From Desulfobulbus propionicus (GTDB taxonomy: Bacteria > Desulfobacterota > Desulfobulbia > Desulfobulbales > Desulfobulbaceae), in assembly GCA_002748755.1 (NCBI GenBank), contig PDTD01000012.1, positions 53,488-117,487 of the forward strand: a stretch of DNA of 64,000 nucleotides, read 5' to 3'. The stretch's first letter is position 1. Every line of letters starts with the position of its first letter. Below the pieces are notes generated by a model. It searched no databases. It was not told the DNA's origin and was given only the letters and a program-made list of their open reading frames with translations. The position numbers and the translations under genes are program-made. Positions 27,077-35,307 of this stretch are shown in pieces.

Positions 27077-27877
27077 TTGTATCATAAAGACAAGCTGGAG
27101 CGTTTACGTGCGATACTTCTCGGTTACGGTCGGATTGCTGTGGCTTTTTCAGGGGGCGTGGACAGTTCGTTGTTGTTGAAATGCTGTCTCGATTCACTGG
27201 GGGCCGGTAATGTCCTGGTTCTTTTTGGCAGATCGGAGCTCCTCACTGTCGAGGAAATTGAGCGAGCTGAAGGTTGGCTGGGTCGCCATGGATTGTCACA
27301 GGGCGTGGAAATGGAAGTCATTGACCTGCATCCTTTTTCGTGGAAAGAATTTGTGAAAAATCCAGAGAATAGATGCTATCTCTGCAAACTTCGCATTTAT
27401 AAAGCCTTCAGAGAAATTACGGAAAAAAAAGGTTTTACCGTACTGGCAGACGGTACCAACACCGATGACCTCAAAAGTCATCGGCCCGGATTACGTGCAA
27501 TACATCAACTCGGTGTGCGTATCCCTCTGGTGGAAGCAAGTTTTGACAAAGCCTCCATACGAACCTGCAGCAAAGAACTTGGCCTGGACAGTTGGAACAT
27601 GCCGACATCGTCCTGTCTGTCCACCAGGATTCCCCACGGCATGGAAATAACGCGTGAGCGTCTTGCCAAAGTGCAAGCTTGGGAGCAGGCTTTGATAAGT
27701 TTAGGTGTACGCGAATGCAGGGTGTGTCTTTCAGCAGACAGTGAAGAGAAAGTCTATGTACAACTGGCTACAGAAGATTTAGGCAAACTGGGCAATGATG
27801 ATATACGCCAGGCCGCTCTTCGGTATTTTTATGGTGTTGGGGTTAAAAAGGTGTTTGTTGATTTGGCAGGACGATAA
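27077..27877 (+). CDS. larE: LarE-like ATP-dependent sulfur transferase
   Basis: LarE sacrifices a cysteine sulfur to build the nickel-pincer cofactor of lactate racemase and related enzymes. The PP-loop SGGVDSSLL (near residues 25-33) is present. The Cys in TSSCLSTRIPHG is the position of the family's reactive cysteine, and CYLCK is a further Cys pair. The frame begins with TTG at 27077, after GGAGAA; no ATG lies nearby. Neither larB nor larC is adjacent, so the client enzyme is unknown. Confidence 0.88.
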   Translation: MYHKDKLERLRAILLGYGRIAVAFSGGVDSSLLLKCCLDSLGAGNVLVLFGRSELLTVEEIERAEGWLGRHGLSQGVEMEVIDLHPFSWKEFVKNPENRCYLCKLRIYKAFREITEKKGFTVLADGTNTDDLKSHRPGLRAIHQLGVRIPLVEASFDKASIRTCSKELGLDSWNMPTSSCLSTRIPHGMEITRERLAKVQAWEQALISLGVRECRVCLSADSEEKVYVQLATEDLGKLGNDDIRQAALRYFYGVGVKKVFVDLAGR

Positions 27878-27999
27878 GATAAAATTGGTGCGGAACCGGA
27901 CAATTGCCTAACTGTGTTGGCACTCCAATCCCATTGTCTGGCATGGAGGTCTGTATGACGCGATTATTGGCCACCCAAGAGGGAAAAACTTTTTTTCCT

Positions 28000-28027
28000 T
28001 TGACAAAGAAAAAAAAGTTTATTTAAG
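28000..28027 (+). promoter_or_regulatory. Possible sigma70 promoter for the HU gene
   Basis: TTGACA at 28000-28005 is followed after 16 bp by TTTAAG, about 80 bp before the HU start. The same area (27987-28020) is an AT-rich inverted repeat (AACTTTTTTTC...GAAAAAAAAGTT) that could alternatively end larE transcription. Confidence 0.4.
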
Positions 28028-28104
28028 TTTTGTCGTTGTTCACTGGAGCCATTTTTGGGGTCGTTGTACGAGAATGGCTGAGTAAAAATCATTGGGAGGG
28101 AAGA

Positions 28105-28377
28105 ATGAACAAAAAGGAACTCGTTGAATCCATGGCAGGAGCGGCCGAAATCAGCAAAGCTTCGGCAGAAAAAGCATTGAACGGTATGCTCATGGCAATA
28201 ACCGGTGCTCTTGCTCAGGGCGATAAAGTCACCTTGGTTGGGTTTGGAACTTTTTCCACAGTTGAACGTTCCGAGAGGAAAGCGAAAAACCCACGAACAG
28301 GTGAAATGATCACAATTCCCGCCAAAACAGTAGCCAAATTTAAACCCGGCAGTAAACTTTCAGACGCTGTTGAGTAG
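28105..28377 (+). CDS. hup: HU-type DNA-binding protein
   Basis: This 90-residue histone-like protein has a dimerisation helix pair (MNKKELVESMAGAAEISKAS), the core VTLVGFGTFST, and the DNA-binding arm with GRNP replaced by ERKAKNPRTGE. HU bends DNA and organises the nucleoid. The start is the ATG at 28105, preceded by GGGAGGG. An upstream in-frame ATG at 28030 is unlikely. The gene is monocistronic. Confidence 0.95.
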   Translation: MNKKELVESMAGAAEISKASAEKALNGMLMAITGALAQGDKVTLVGFGTFSTVERSERKAKNPRTGEMITIPAKTVAKFKPGSKLSDAVE

Positions 28378-29022
28378 CCGTTTTTCACGGCAGGGCACCT
28401 GAAATGATGGCTTTTTTCGCTCTATTTCGGTACCCTATCTACATAGATTTAGGCCCTCTCTTGGAGTTCAACGAACAAAGTGGACCTTGATAAGGTTTGT
28501 ATGCAGGATGCGTCATGGCTGTATCCTTTTGCAATACAGACTTGCCATCTTCGCCAGAATTGTGGCAACGTATATTACTACGTGTCAGATGGTACTAAAA
28601 ACTACCGAACTTGGCACCACCTGAACTGATGAGAAAACCGGGCGAGATCAGTATCGGTATTCTATCCATAAGGCCCACGATACACTGTAGTGGTTTGCTC
28701 TTTTCGTGTACCCAGATCTTGAAGGGAAATATACCTCAGCATTTTGTAGGTTTCCTTAAAAAAAAGTGAGCATCAGCCCCAAAGCACCCAAAAGGGGTAA
28801 GAAGAGAGGCCCATAAGGGCTTACAGATACACCTCTCTATAAGAGAACACCAGTGCCCAAGCAAAAGGGGGGGGATAGCTACCAACTCTAAACATAACTC
28901 TACATATGTACCAACCGTTTGCACCACCAAACAGGTGCAAACATGGTGGTTTTAGCCCAGCGAGTAGTGAAAGAGGAACACGAAGACAATAGAGCTTGAA
29001 AACGCAGAGAGTACATTGGTAT
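28378..29022. other. Gene-free region between HU and the tRNA-Pro fragment
   Basis: The region contains one partial repeat copy at 28541-28644. The rest, including a G-run near 28866, shows no convincing gene. A 64-residue open frame at 28736-28930 on the leftward strand has no recognisable features. Confidence 0.5.
28541..28644 (-). repeat. Partial copy of the repeat family (first module)
   Basis: CTTGCCATCTTCGCCAG is followed by CTACCGAACTTGGCACCACC and TGAACTGATGAGAAAACCGGGC. This is the first hairpin module in reverse orientation, with a good outer end. Confidence 0.7.
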
Positions 29023-29061
29023 CGGGAAGTGGCTCAGTCTGGTAGAGCACAGCGTTCGGGA
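29023..29061 (+). other. Duplicated 5' part of tRNA-Pro (attachment-site remnant)
   Basis: These 39 bases are identical to the first 39 bases of the intact tRNA-Pro(CGG) gene at 31035. They run from the acceptor stem to the end of the anticodon loop, and identity stops abruptly at 29062. This is not a functional tRNA. It marks the left border of the 2-kb island. Confidence 0.85.
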
Positions 29062-29305
29062 TATTGTAGACTGGTGTGAAAACCCCTAATATCGCCAGTT
29101 TTTATTTTGGCAAGGGGGGACATGGGGTCACCAAATACAATATCCGGGAAAGTTGAAACCTTCATGGATGTTTCTGTTTAGTCAGCGCTGTTTTCACCCC
29201 GCTGGAAAAAGGCCAAGCGGAAGACCATCTAAATGGATTCCTAGCCCTTTAGAAATCATTTTGTGAAAGCTAAGTAATAGTTCAGGAGTCACATACCATT
29301 ATGCA

Positions 29306-29632
29306 TTATTTAGTATTACTATCTCTTCGGAGATAGTTAAATGCATCCAATACATTTTGAACTTCAATTTGAAGGTATTCCCTACTAGGTGAAAGTGCTT
29401 GACCTTCATATATCCGTTCAATCTCTTCTTGTGAAAGGGTGTTTCCTTCAATTGCAGTTGTTGCTTGTGCACCTTTAATAAAAGACATAGACATTAATTG
29501 TTGTCTATCTTTCGGTCGCAACGGTGTATTAGTGATGGAACGAACTAGAGCATCGCATTCACCTAATTGATATTGTACTTTCTCTTTAATTTCCCATTGC
29601 TTGTGGAATAACAAATGCGGAAAACCTTCCAT
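29306..29632 (-). pseudogene. Truncated Fic-family protein (N-terminal regulatory region only)
   Basis: The 108 residues match the N-terminal part of class II Fic AMP-transferases. The inhibitory helix motif (S/T)xxxE(G/N) is seen as TTAIEGN, followed by LSQEEIERIYEG. The frame ends after a helix (VLDAFNYLRRD), before the catalytic HPFxxGNGR loop. No such motif is found in the following 240 bp on this strand. A good ribosome binding site (GGAGA) precedes the ATG at 29632, so a short product could be made. It cannot be an active Fic enzyme. Confidence 0.7.
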
Positions 29633-29763
29633 AGTCTTTCTCCAATGGGAGGCGTTTAAATAAACTAAACAAGCCGTTATGCAAATATCCCGTACTATTT
29701 GTACGAGAATTTGTCAGTAAATTTGCTTGAATATTTGCATTAAAAAATAATCAGTCTGCGAAC

Positions 29764-30651
29764 CTATAATCGCTGGACAGCAGAGGGTGCGGTCAAGGTA
29801 GACGGCAGAATTACAGCACAGCGTCCAGCGCCAATAAACAAATTAAGCACATTCGAATTGTTGAGGATGCGCAACAGTCGTTGATATTGAGCAGCGTTTT
29901 TGAATCCAAGGTTTTTAGCGTGCACCCCGAGTTCATGGGCAAGGACAGACATCGTTTTTCCTTTCTCAATGCCGCCTTGAACAAGATAGACTTTCCCGTC
30001 CGCAGTAGTGAACCCCTGAATGTGATCGTCTTTGGAATATTTTACTTCAACAGATGCGTGAATCTTCCACGCGCCAAGCGAGATATTTCTTGACTGTGCC
30101 TCCTCAAAGATTCGATCTCGGAGGGCGTTAAGCGATGATTGTCGGAGGATGAAACGACCTTCTTTTTCGGTGAGCGCTTGGGCTGATCCTGCGACGTTGA
30201 AGTCATATAAGAAACGTGTGAGGTTGGCATCACCAAATTTTCCCTTAAGGTGTTTAATGGTACTTTCGTTTATGGATAACTTACCTCCAAATATCCCTGC
30301 TGTCAATGCCTGAGAGCCCACAACCATGCCACCGCTAGACTCTATAAAATAACGCAATTCTAATAATGTGGCGCCCTGACCAACAACGTCACTCAGGATG
30401 ATGTATTCCCTTCCTTGTTTTATCGCCCCATCAAACTCAGGTCGCAAAAACAACCTCAGAGCTGATTTCTTTTCGGTTCTTTACGGGTTGTTAACCTGCA
30501 CAATATCAGTTGTGACATCAAAGCCCACATCCCAAAACAGCTCTGCAAAAATTCGTGGCAATGCATTTCGACCTGTTCCCTCTTCCGCGTGAGGTGCAAC
30601 AATAACCGCGTCAGGGTGTTTTTTGTGAAGCGACGAGAAATACCGGCCCAT
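29764..30651 (-). pseudogene. Broken phosphoribosyltransferase-zincin polyvalent-type protein
   Basis: The reading frame is continuous except for one TAA at 30479-30481. Before the stop comes the start of a PRTase domain (HAEEGTGRNALPRIF, DIVQVNNP). After it the same domain continues (LRPEFDGAIKQG, YIILSDVVGQGATLLELR). A later segment has VLAHELGVHAK, an HExxH zinc-protease motif. This pairing is typical of fragments of large polyvalent proteins carried by phages and conjugative elements. The N-terminus overlaps the integrase remnant on the other strand, and the C-terminus looks truncated. A nonsense-inactivated pseudogene is the simplest reading. Confidence 0.65.
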
Positions 30652-31008
30652 CCTGATTTGCCTTTGCGTCAGTGGTATGAACAAGATGGCAACGATCCGT
30701 AAAGGCACATTATAACCTGGAATAACAAGCCTATTAAAAGAATCCGGGGGGCTTGGGATGCAGCAAAACAGCGGGCAGGGGTTGGAGGACGAAAAATCCC
30801 CATGTATGCGATACGGCACGCTTTTGTCACTCAACTGCTACACGCTGGGGTTGATATAAAAACGATCTCAGAAATGGCTGGACACGACGCTCAAACAATG
30901 ATAAAAACCTATGCTCACACAATGGATGCCGTTAAACAATGGGCAATAGCCAACCTTGTGACCCCACTGGGGACACAAAAAAGCAAAAAAATAGAGTGGG
31001 GACACTAA
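30628..31008 (+). pseudogene. Tyrosine recombinase, C-terminal remnant
   Basis: The frame starts in the middle of a domain (KRREIPAHPDLPLRQWYEQD). It meets an in-frame TAA at 30700-30702, then continues RHIITWNNKPIKRIRGAW to IRHAFVTQLLHAGVDIKTIS, AGHDAQTMIKTYAH. This is the end of the phage-integrase catalytic domain: the RH box, the second His and the nucleophile Tyr (TYAH) are visible. The first catalytic Arg and the DNA-binding domains are missing. It lies next to tRNA-Pro, as expected for the integrase that used that site. Confidence 0.75.
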
Positions 31009-31034
31009 TAAAAAGCGTGTAATATTAAGTTGTT

Positions 31035-31111
31035 CGGGAAGTGGCTCAGTCTGGTAGAGCACAGCGTTCGGGACGCTGGGGTCGGAGGTTCAAATCCTCT
31101 CTTCCCGACCA
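31035..31111 (+). tRNA. tRNA-Pro (anticodon CGG)
   Basis: The cloverleaf is complete: acceptor stem CGGGAAG/CTTCCCG, D-arm GGCTCAGTCTGGTAGAGC, anticodon stem CAGCG/CGCTG around loop TTCGGGA, T-arm GGAGGTTCAAATCCTC and an encoded CCA (31109-31111). Anticodon CGG followed by G37 fits proline. A possible -10 box TAATAT (31020-31025) lies 9 bp upstream, inside the integrated element; the -35 is poor. Confidence 0.95.
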
Positions 31112-31495
31112 CGAAACACTCTTCTTCGTTAAACATCAACCAGCTGTGCTGTTCGTTTGAGCCTGCTGGGCAAACCAACCATCCAGACCACAGGTACTCT
31201 CTTGATCTGGCAAGCTGTCTAAGGGTGACCGCTTAGCGGCTGGATACAACTGTCTTTTATTAATCTGCATCTCTTCTTCTCAGGGGCACGATCATCTCGA
31301 AAAAGACCCTTTTTGGGGCTGATGCCTCGTGATCCTCTAGCCTTCCTTGGACTCGGTACAGAAAACTATACGATGAGACCGAGTTGCACAGAGCGTAGGG
31401 GTATCCATTGGTGGTCTGTCTCGCCTGTTCAGGACAGGATACCAAAACTAAGCGAGCCCATAAACATGGGAAAGTGCATGTAAAAGGGAGGGTAT
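31112..31495. other. Intergenic region after tRNA-Pro
   Basis: No repeat copy or recognisable gene. A short inverted repeat (GACCGCTTAGCGGC) lies near 31228. It could hold the tRNA terminator and the promoter of the next gene, but neither is clear. Confidence 0.4.
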
Positions 31496-31705
31496 ATGGA
31501 GACTATTAACAGAGTGCTGGCTGCCCTTGCCAGGAAGATTCCTCAACACTTGAGCGGTCCATTCATCATCCTGTCCTTCATGGCAGTGCTCGCTGTCCTC
31601 AATTATTGCATCGTCTCCATGGCCACATACGTCATCGTTGGAGCCGTGTTGCTGGTTTGCTGGATGATCATTGGTAAGCTGCTTACTGATCAATACAAAA
31701 AATAA
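31496..31705 (+). CDS. Small two-helix membrane protein, hypothetical
   Basis: The 69-residue product has an amphipathic N-terminus and two hydrophobic segments (about residues 22-40 and 44-61) with a short basic C-terminus (LLTDQYKK). I do not recognise the family. A good ribosome binding site (GGGAGG) precedes the ATG, and a weak terminator follows, so it is probably real. Its function is unknown. Confidence 0.6.
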   Translation: METINRVLAALARKIPQHLSGPFIILSFMAVLAVLNYCIVSMATYVIVGAVLLVCWMIIGKLLTDQYKK

Positions 31706-31714
31706 TTGTGTATA

Positions 31715-31737
31715 CCCGGCCTTGCCCCGGCTTTTTT
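31715..31737 (+). terminator. Weak hairpin with T-run after the small membrane protein gene
   Basis: CCGG (31716-31719) can pair with CCGG (31727-31730) and is followed by CTTTTTT. The stem is only four to five bases long, so the call is tentative. Confidence 0.3.
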
Positions 31738-31768
31738 CTACCTGGTTGCGTGACGGATTGAGGGAAGA

Positions 31769-32293
31769 TCAGAGGGCTTTCTTCAGTGATCTGGGTCTAG
31801 TTCTCTGGTGACCAAATTTTTTCAGCATTCTTTTATAGACAGGTTCAGGGACATATTGTTTGATGACTTCTTCCCAGCAGTCTGCCCCTACTAGCCCCTT
31901 GACCATGCTGGAGCTTACTTCCACTAGATCACGCGGCGACATCATGAAGATGGTTTGAATGTCGTTGTTTATGTTGCTGTTAACATAACGCATACCCCGC
32001 TCATATGCATAGTCTCCCTCGTTGCGAATACCACGGAATATATAGTTAGCCCCTACAGATTCCGCGTACTTCACGAGGAACTTGTTTTCAATGGTCACCA
32101 CTTCCACGTTTTGGTGGCCGATACACAGTTCCTTGATCATTTCAACCCGTTCATTCAGAGTGAACGAATAGGCTTTGTGAGCATTTTCTCCAACAGCGAT
32201 GAAAAACTTGTCAAAAAGTTTCATTCCCTGCTCGAACATCCACCGGTGTCCATTGGTTGGAGGATCATAACTACCAGCGTAAATACCTCTCAT
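31769..32293 (-). CDS. CoaD-like nucleotidyltransferase (pantetheine-phosphate adenylyltransferase family)
   Basis: The 174-residue protein starts MRGIYAGSYDPPTNGH and carries the nucleotidyltransferase TNGH motif. It also shows YSFTLNERVEMI, FRGIRNEGDYAYERGM and VSSSMVKG, which align with conserved CoaD segments. CoaD makes dephospho-CoA from 4'-phosphopantetheine and ATP. Several positions differ from typical CoaD and the basic C-terminal tail is longer, so a related cytidylyltransferase-like role is possible. The start is the internal ATG at 32293; the upstream in-frame extension lacks similarity. It stands alone. Confidence 0.7.
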   Translation of the reverse strand: MRGIYAGSYDPPTNGHRWMFEQGMKLFDKFFIAVGENAHKAYSFTLNERVEMIKELCIGHQNVEVVTIENKFLVKYAESVGANYIFRGIRNEGDYAYERGMRYVNSNINNDIQTIFMMSPRDLVEVSSSMVKGLVGADCWEEVIKQYVPEPVYKRMLKKFGHQRTRPRSLKKAL

Positions 32294-33223
32294 ATCGGCG
32301 CCTGACCAATTTGTTTTACTATACGGCTGTCTGAATACTCTTTTTCGATCAAGGTGCGGGCATACGGCCCCCAACACCAGAGTGTTCTGTCTACGATCAA
32401 CAATGCTCTGTACCCCCCAGGTCCAGGACATCGCTTGGCATAACTCAGTTTGTAAGGAAAAAGCATGGGCAATATCCTCTTACAAGATTTCCCAGCTGAC
32501 CCACATAAGCAACATTGATGGAAAGCGAACCTACTCAGTGTAGACCCAACTGTCAATGGTAACCCGCATTTTAAGCATTTTTTTTAGCAAGCACCTATTT
32601 GCTTGATTTTATATAGAATATTCAGCAATACAAACAAACAGCTTCTGGTATGGAAAAAAGACAGCGATCATTTTAGCCCGGGTCACCCACAGATTCTGTT
32701 GAGGAGCCCTATTTTTCTGAACGATCAAAAGGGGGAAAAAAACGGATCTTGTTTTGTCTTATCCTGGATTCAGGTACACAAAACCCTTGAATTTTGTGAC
32801 GTTATTGCGCAATGTTTTTAGGTGAATTTGGCCCTTTCTCCCAGAAGCTTAGGCGAGAAAGTGCCAGAAATGAGTCGTCGGTGGGACGCAATGCACTTGT
32901 TTGCTTCAAGAAGCTATTTTTCAAATCAACCTCCCTCACAATTCCACCGGGAAGTAAGTTGGAAAACATCCTCGATACTCATAACTTCCCACAGACTCTC
33001 CAGAAGAACCATAATAAACGTGTTCGCTAAACGTAAGGCTGTTGATAATTTTTTCTATTATATGAAGAACAACTGAGACTCGAGAGTGGCTTGGCTGCAA
33101 TGTTTCGCGTTCTGCTTGGATTGCAGATATCTATTGCAATGCTCGGGAAAGAGACCGGTGGAATGTGAAAGACAAAACACTTGGATAGGACTTCCAGCGA
33201 AAAAGTATGGATAGGTAGATATT
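32294..33223. other. 930-bp region without a recognised gene
   Basis: I find only short open frames without recognisable motifs, and base composition is uneven with A- and T-runs. The region is divergent between the CoaD-like gene and the VanY-like gene, so it must hold at least one promoter. It may be a decayed gene or unrecognised repeat remnants. Confidence 0.4.
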
Positions 33224-34030
33224 ATGACTTCTGCATCGGTTTTGAACCAAAGCATCTTCATTGTACTGTACAGTCTCTGTATTATGGGCATGATTTCCTC
33301 CTGTGGAGATGTTCCCGGGAATGTTGGCATGGATGTTTCTCTGCCTGTTACACCAAAAGTCTCACAGACTATACATTCCACACCGAAAGGTCAAATTGGT
33401 ATGGACAAAAAAGAGCAGGGGGACTCCCCAACGCTCTCTAACCCAGACAAAGGTATTGTTCTCTTGACAGATCCAGGAAAAAAACATTTACCAGCAGCAG
33501 AAAGAGATGAACAAGATATAGTCCGCATCAATGGAGTGACCTATCCTGTTCCCGAACAATGGAGGGGTAAAAAAATTGCTGCCCCCATTTTTACCCATGG
33601 TGACCTGGAGCGCATACCAAGGGAGTTGACATATAAAAGGACCGCTCTGTACCTGCTTCCAGAAGCAAATTTGGCGTTACAGGAAATGGCGCGAGCGGCT
33701 GCCGCCGACGGTGTACTTTTACAGGTGCATTCCTCGTACAGAAGTGCGTGGTACCAGAGAAAAATATTTGTACGAATGCTCGCTCAAGGACGTAGCTTTG
33801 ATGATATTGTCCGATACGTAGCCCCGCCTTCTTTTTCAGAGCATATGCTGGGTACAGTAGTCGACTTTTATCCCAGTAACTGGACATTTGCCGACTCGGC
33901 GGCATACAGTTGGCTGAAAAAACATGCTCGTTTATACCATTTTTTTGAAAGCTATCCGCAGCATCAGCCCGAGAATATGCCCTGGGAGGCTTGGCATTGG
34001 CGGTGGTTCCCTCCTGATTGCGGAGATTGA
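33224..34030 (+). CDS. VanY/LAS-family D-alanyl-D-alanine carboxypeptidase, lipoprotein
   Basis: The 268-residue product begins with a lipoprotein signal (LCIMGMISSC, lipobox ISSC). A linker of about 100 residues follows, then the C-terminal LAS metallopeptidase domain. Zinc-site motifs are complete: SSYRS, SEHMLGTVVDF (His and Asp ligands) and EAWHWRW (catalytic Glu and His ligand). Such enzymes trim the terminal D-Ala from peptidoglycan stem peptides in the periplasm. There is no vanRS-like regulator nearby, so a housekeeping wall role is more likely than glycopeptide resistance. Confidence 0.85.
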   Translation: MTSASVLNQSIFIVLYSLCIMGMISSCGDVPGNVGMDVSLPVTPKVSQTIHSTPKGQIGMDKKEQGDSPTLSNPDKGIVLLTDPGKKHLPAAERDEQDIVRINGVTYPVPEQWRGKKIAAPIFTHGDLERIPRELTYKRTALYLLPEANLALQEMARAAAADGVLLQVHSSYRSAWYQRKIFVRMLAQGRSFDDIVRYVAPPSFSEHMLGTVVDFYPSNWTFADSAAYSWLKKHARLYHFFESYPQHQPENMPWEAWHWRWFPPDCGD

Positions 34031-34217
34031 ATTCATGCAGTATGTTCAGGGTACTGTCCGCAAGGCCACTTTGTAACCGGCACATGGACCTCTGAAGGTT
34101 TTCTGTGAGGAATAATCAGGCCTGCCCACATCTGGAATACCATGAGCAGTACAGATAGAAAATACCTGTACATCGATTTTTTCTCTCCCATTCATGCGGG
34201 CTCTTTGGTATGCGGCA

Positions 34218-34243
34218 ACGGCTTGTGGTAGGCCACAAGCCGT
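34218..34243. other. Perfect 11-bp hairpin upstream of thiD
   Basis: ACGGCTTGTGG pairs with CCACAAGCCGT across a 4-base loop, 20 bp before the thiD start. No T-run follows and no TPP riboswitch motif is seen. It may affect thiD translation or end the upstream transcript. Confidence 0.5.
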
Positions 34244-34263
34244 GACAGATAAAAAATTCAAAA

Positions 34264-35109
34264 ATGAGTGCAGCAATGACAATACCTTATCGACGTGTAT
34301 TGACCATAGCCGGGTCCGACAGCGGTGGCGGAGCAGGTATACAGGCAGATTTAAAAACCATAGCCGCCAATGGCTGTTATGGCATGAGTGTGATAACAGC
34401 CTTAACCGCGCAAAACACGATTGGGGTAACAGATGTTCACCCTGTTCCAGTGGACTTTGTCTGTAAACAGATGGAAGCTGTTCTTTCAGATATAGGCGCC
34501 GATGCCATCAAAATCGGCATGCTCTTTTCTTCTGATCTAATCAAGGGAGTAGCTCAACAGTTACAAAAATACCCCGTGGAAAACATTGTTCTCGATCCGG
34601 TCATGGTTGCACAGAGTGGTGACAAACTTCTGGTTGACGAGGCCGTTTGGGCACTCAAACATTATCTGGCGCCCATGGCAACCATCATCACTCCGAACCT
34701 GCCAGAGGCATCGGAGTTGCTGGATTACCCGATTACCACCCTGGAAATGCTTGAGGACGGAGCAAGAAAACTCTGCACCCTAGGCTGTGAATATGTACTG
34801 CTCAAGGGAGGACACCTGGAGGCGGACGACAGTGATGATTGTCTTTATAGCAGCTTGGATGATACAGTCACCTTTTTTCCAACTAAGCGCATTGAGACCA
34901 AGAACAACCATGGCACTGGCTGCACCTTGTCTTCGGCTATTGCATCATATATTGCGTTGGGATACTCTGTTAAAGAGGCCGTTGCCAAGGCAAAACAATA
35001 CATTCACGGGGCAATAGAGGCCGGCACCCAATATACTCTTGGTCACGGTCATGGGCCGGTACACCATTTTTATCGTTTTTTCCCTGCAACAGCTTTTAAG
35101 GACAAATAA
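34264..35109 (+). CDS. thiD: Hydroxymethylpyrimidine/phosphomethylpyrimidine kinase
   Basis: ThiD phosphorylates HMP and HMP-P in thiamine biosynthesis. The ribokinase-like fold is shown by TIAGSDSGGGAGIQADLKT, AIKIGML and the C-terminal anion-hole motif NNHGTGCTLSSAIA. The 281 residues match the family. There is no strong ribosome binding site. ATGs at 34264 and 34276 are both possible. No other thi gene lies in the window. Confidence 0.93.
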   Translation: MSAAMTIPYRRVLTIAGSDSGGGAGIQADLKTIAANGCYGMSVITALTAQNTIGVTDVHPVPVDFVCKQMEAVLSDIGADAIKIGMLFSSDLIKGVAQQLQKYPVENIVLDPVMVAQSGDKLLVDEAVWALKHYLAPMATIITPNLPEASELLDYPITTLEMLEDGARKLCTLGCEYVLLKGGHLEADDSDDCLYSSLDDTVTFFPTKRIETKNNHGTGCTLSSAIASYIALGYSVKEAVAKAKQYIHGAIEAGTQYTLGHGHGPVHHFYRFFPATAFKDK

Positions 35110-35140
35110 TACAAACGCTGTAACGACTTCATAATGCTTA

Positions 35141-35247
35141 AGCCAGGATTTTTCATGAATATTTTGTCTCATTTAAGAAAGAAGCGATAAAACAGATGGA
35201 TGTGATCTCCGTTGGCAGATTCAATTATACAACTGCAAACAAAGAGT
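35141..35247 (-). repeat. Partial copy of the repeat family (second module)
   Basis: GCCAGGATTTTTCATGAATATTT is followed by TGTCTCATTTAAGAAAG, AAACAGATGGATGTGATC and AACAAAGAGTGTT. Only the second module remains, in reverse orientation, between thiD and the DUF808 gene. Confidence 0.7.
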
Positions 35248-35307
35248 GTTGACGGGAACTCCTTTTTAGCATGTTCACGGAGTTAGCGTCTTGCCAAAGA
35301 GGATGGT

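Larger units (their letters stand above)
29023..31073. mobile_element. Decayed tRNA-Pro-associated integrated element
   Basis: About 2 kb is bounded by 39-bp direct repeats of the tRNA-Pro 5' half (29023-29061 and 31035-31073). Inside are a truncated Fic gene, a broken phosphoribosyltransferase/zincin polyvalent-type gene and the C-terminal remnant of a tyrosine recombinase next to the intact tRNA. No complete gene remains. The duplication covers the 5' side rather than the usual 3' side of the tRNA. The promoter region of the present tRNA gene therefore lies within the element. Inference: an old integration followed by internal deletion. Confidence 0.7.

Noticed and set aside
29023-29061. 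Second tRNA-Pro gene
   Set aside because: Only the 5' half is present. The 3' anticodon stem, T-arm and acceptor strand are missing.
32603-33076. Short rightward open frames in the 930-bp gap
   Set aside because: No motif, no ribosome binding site and no coding-like composition.
33224-34030. Glycopeptide-resistance VanY
   Set aside because: The LAS-family motifs are shared by many housekeeping carboxypeptidases, and no other van gene is near.
34034-34263. TPP riboswitch upstream of thiD
   Set aside because: The conserved CUGAGA-type core was not found. Only a simple hairpin is present.
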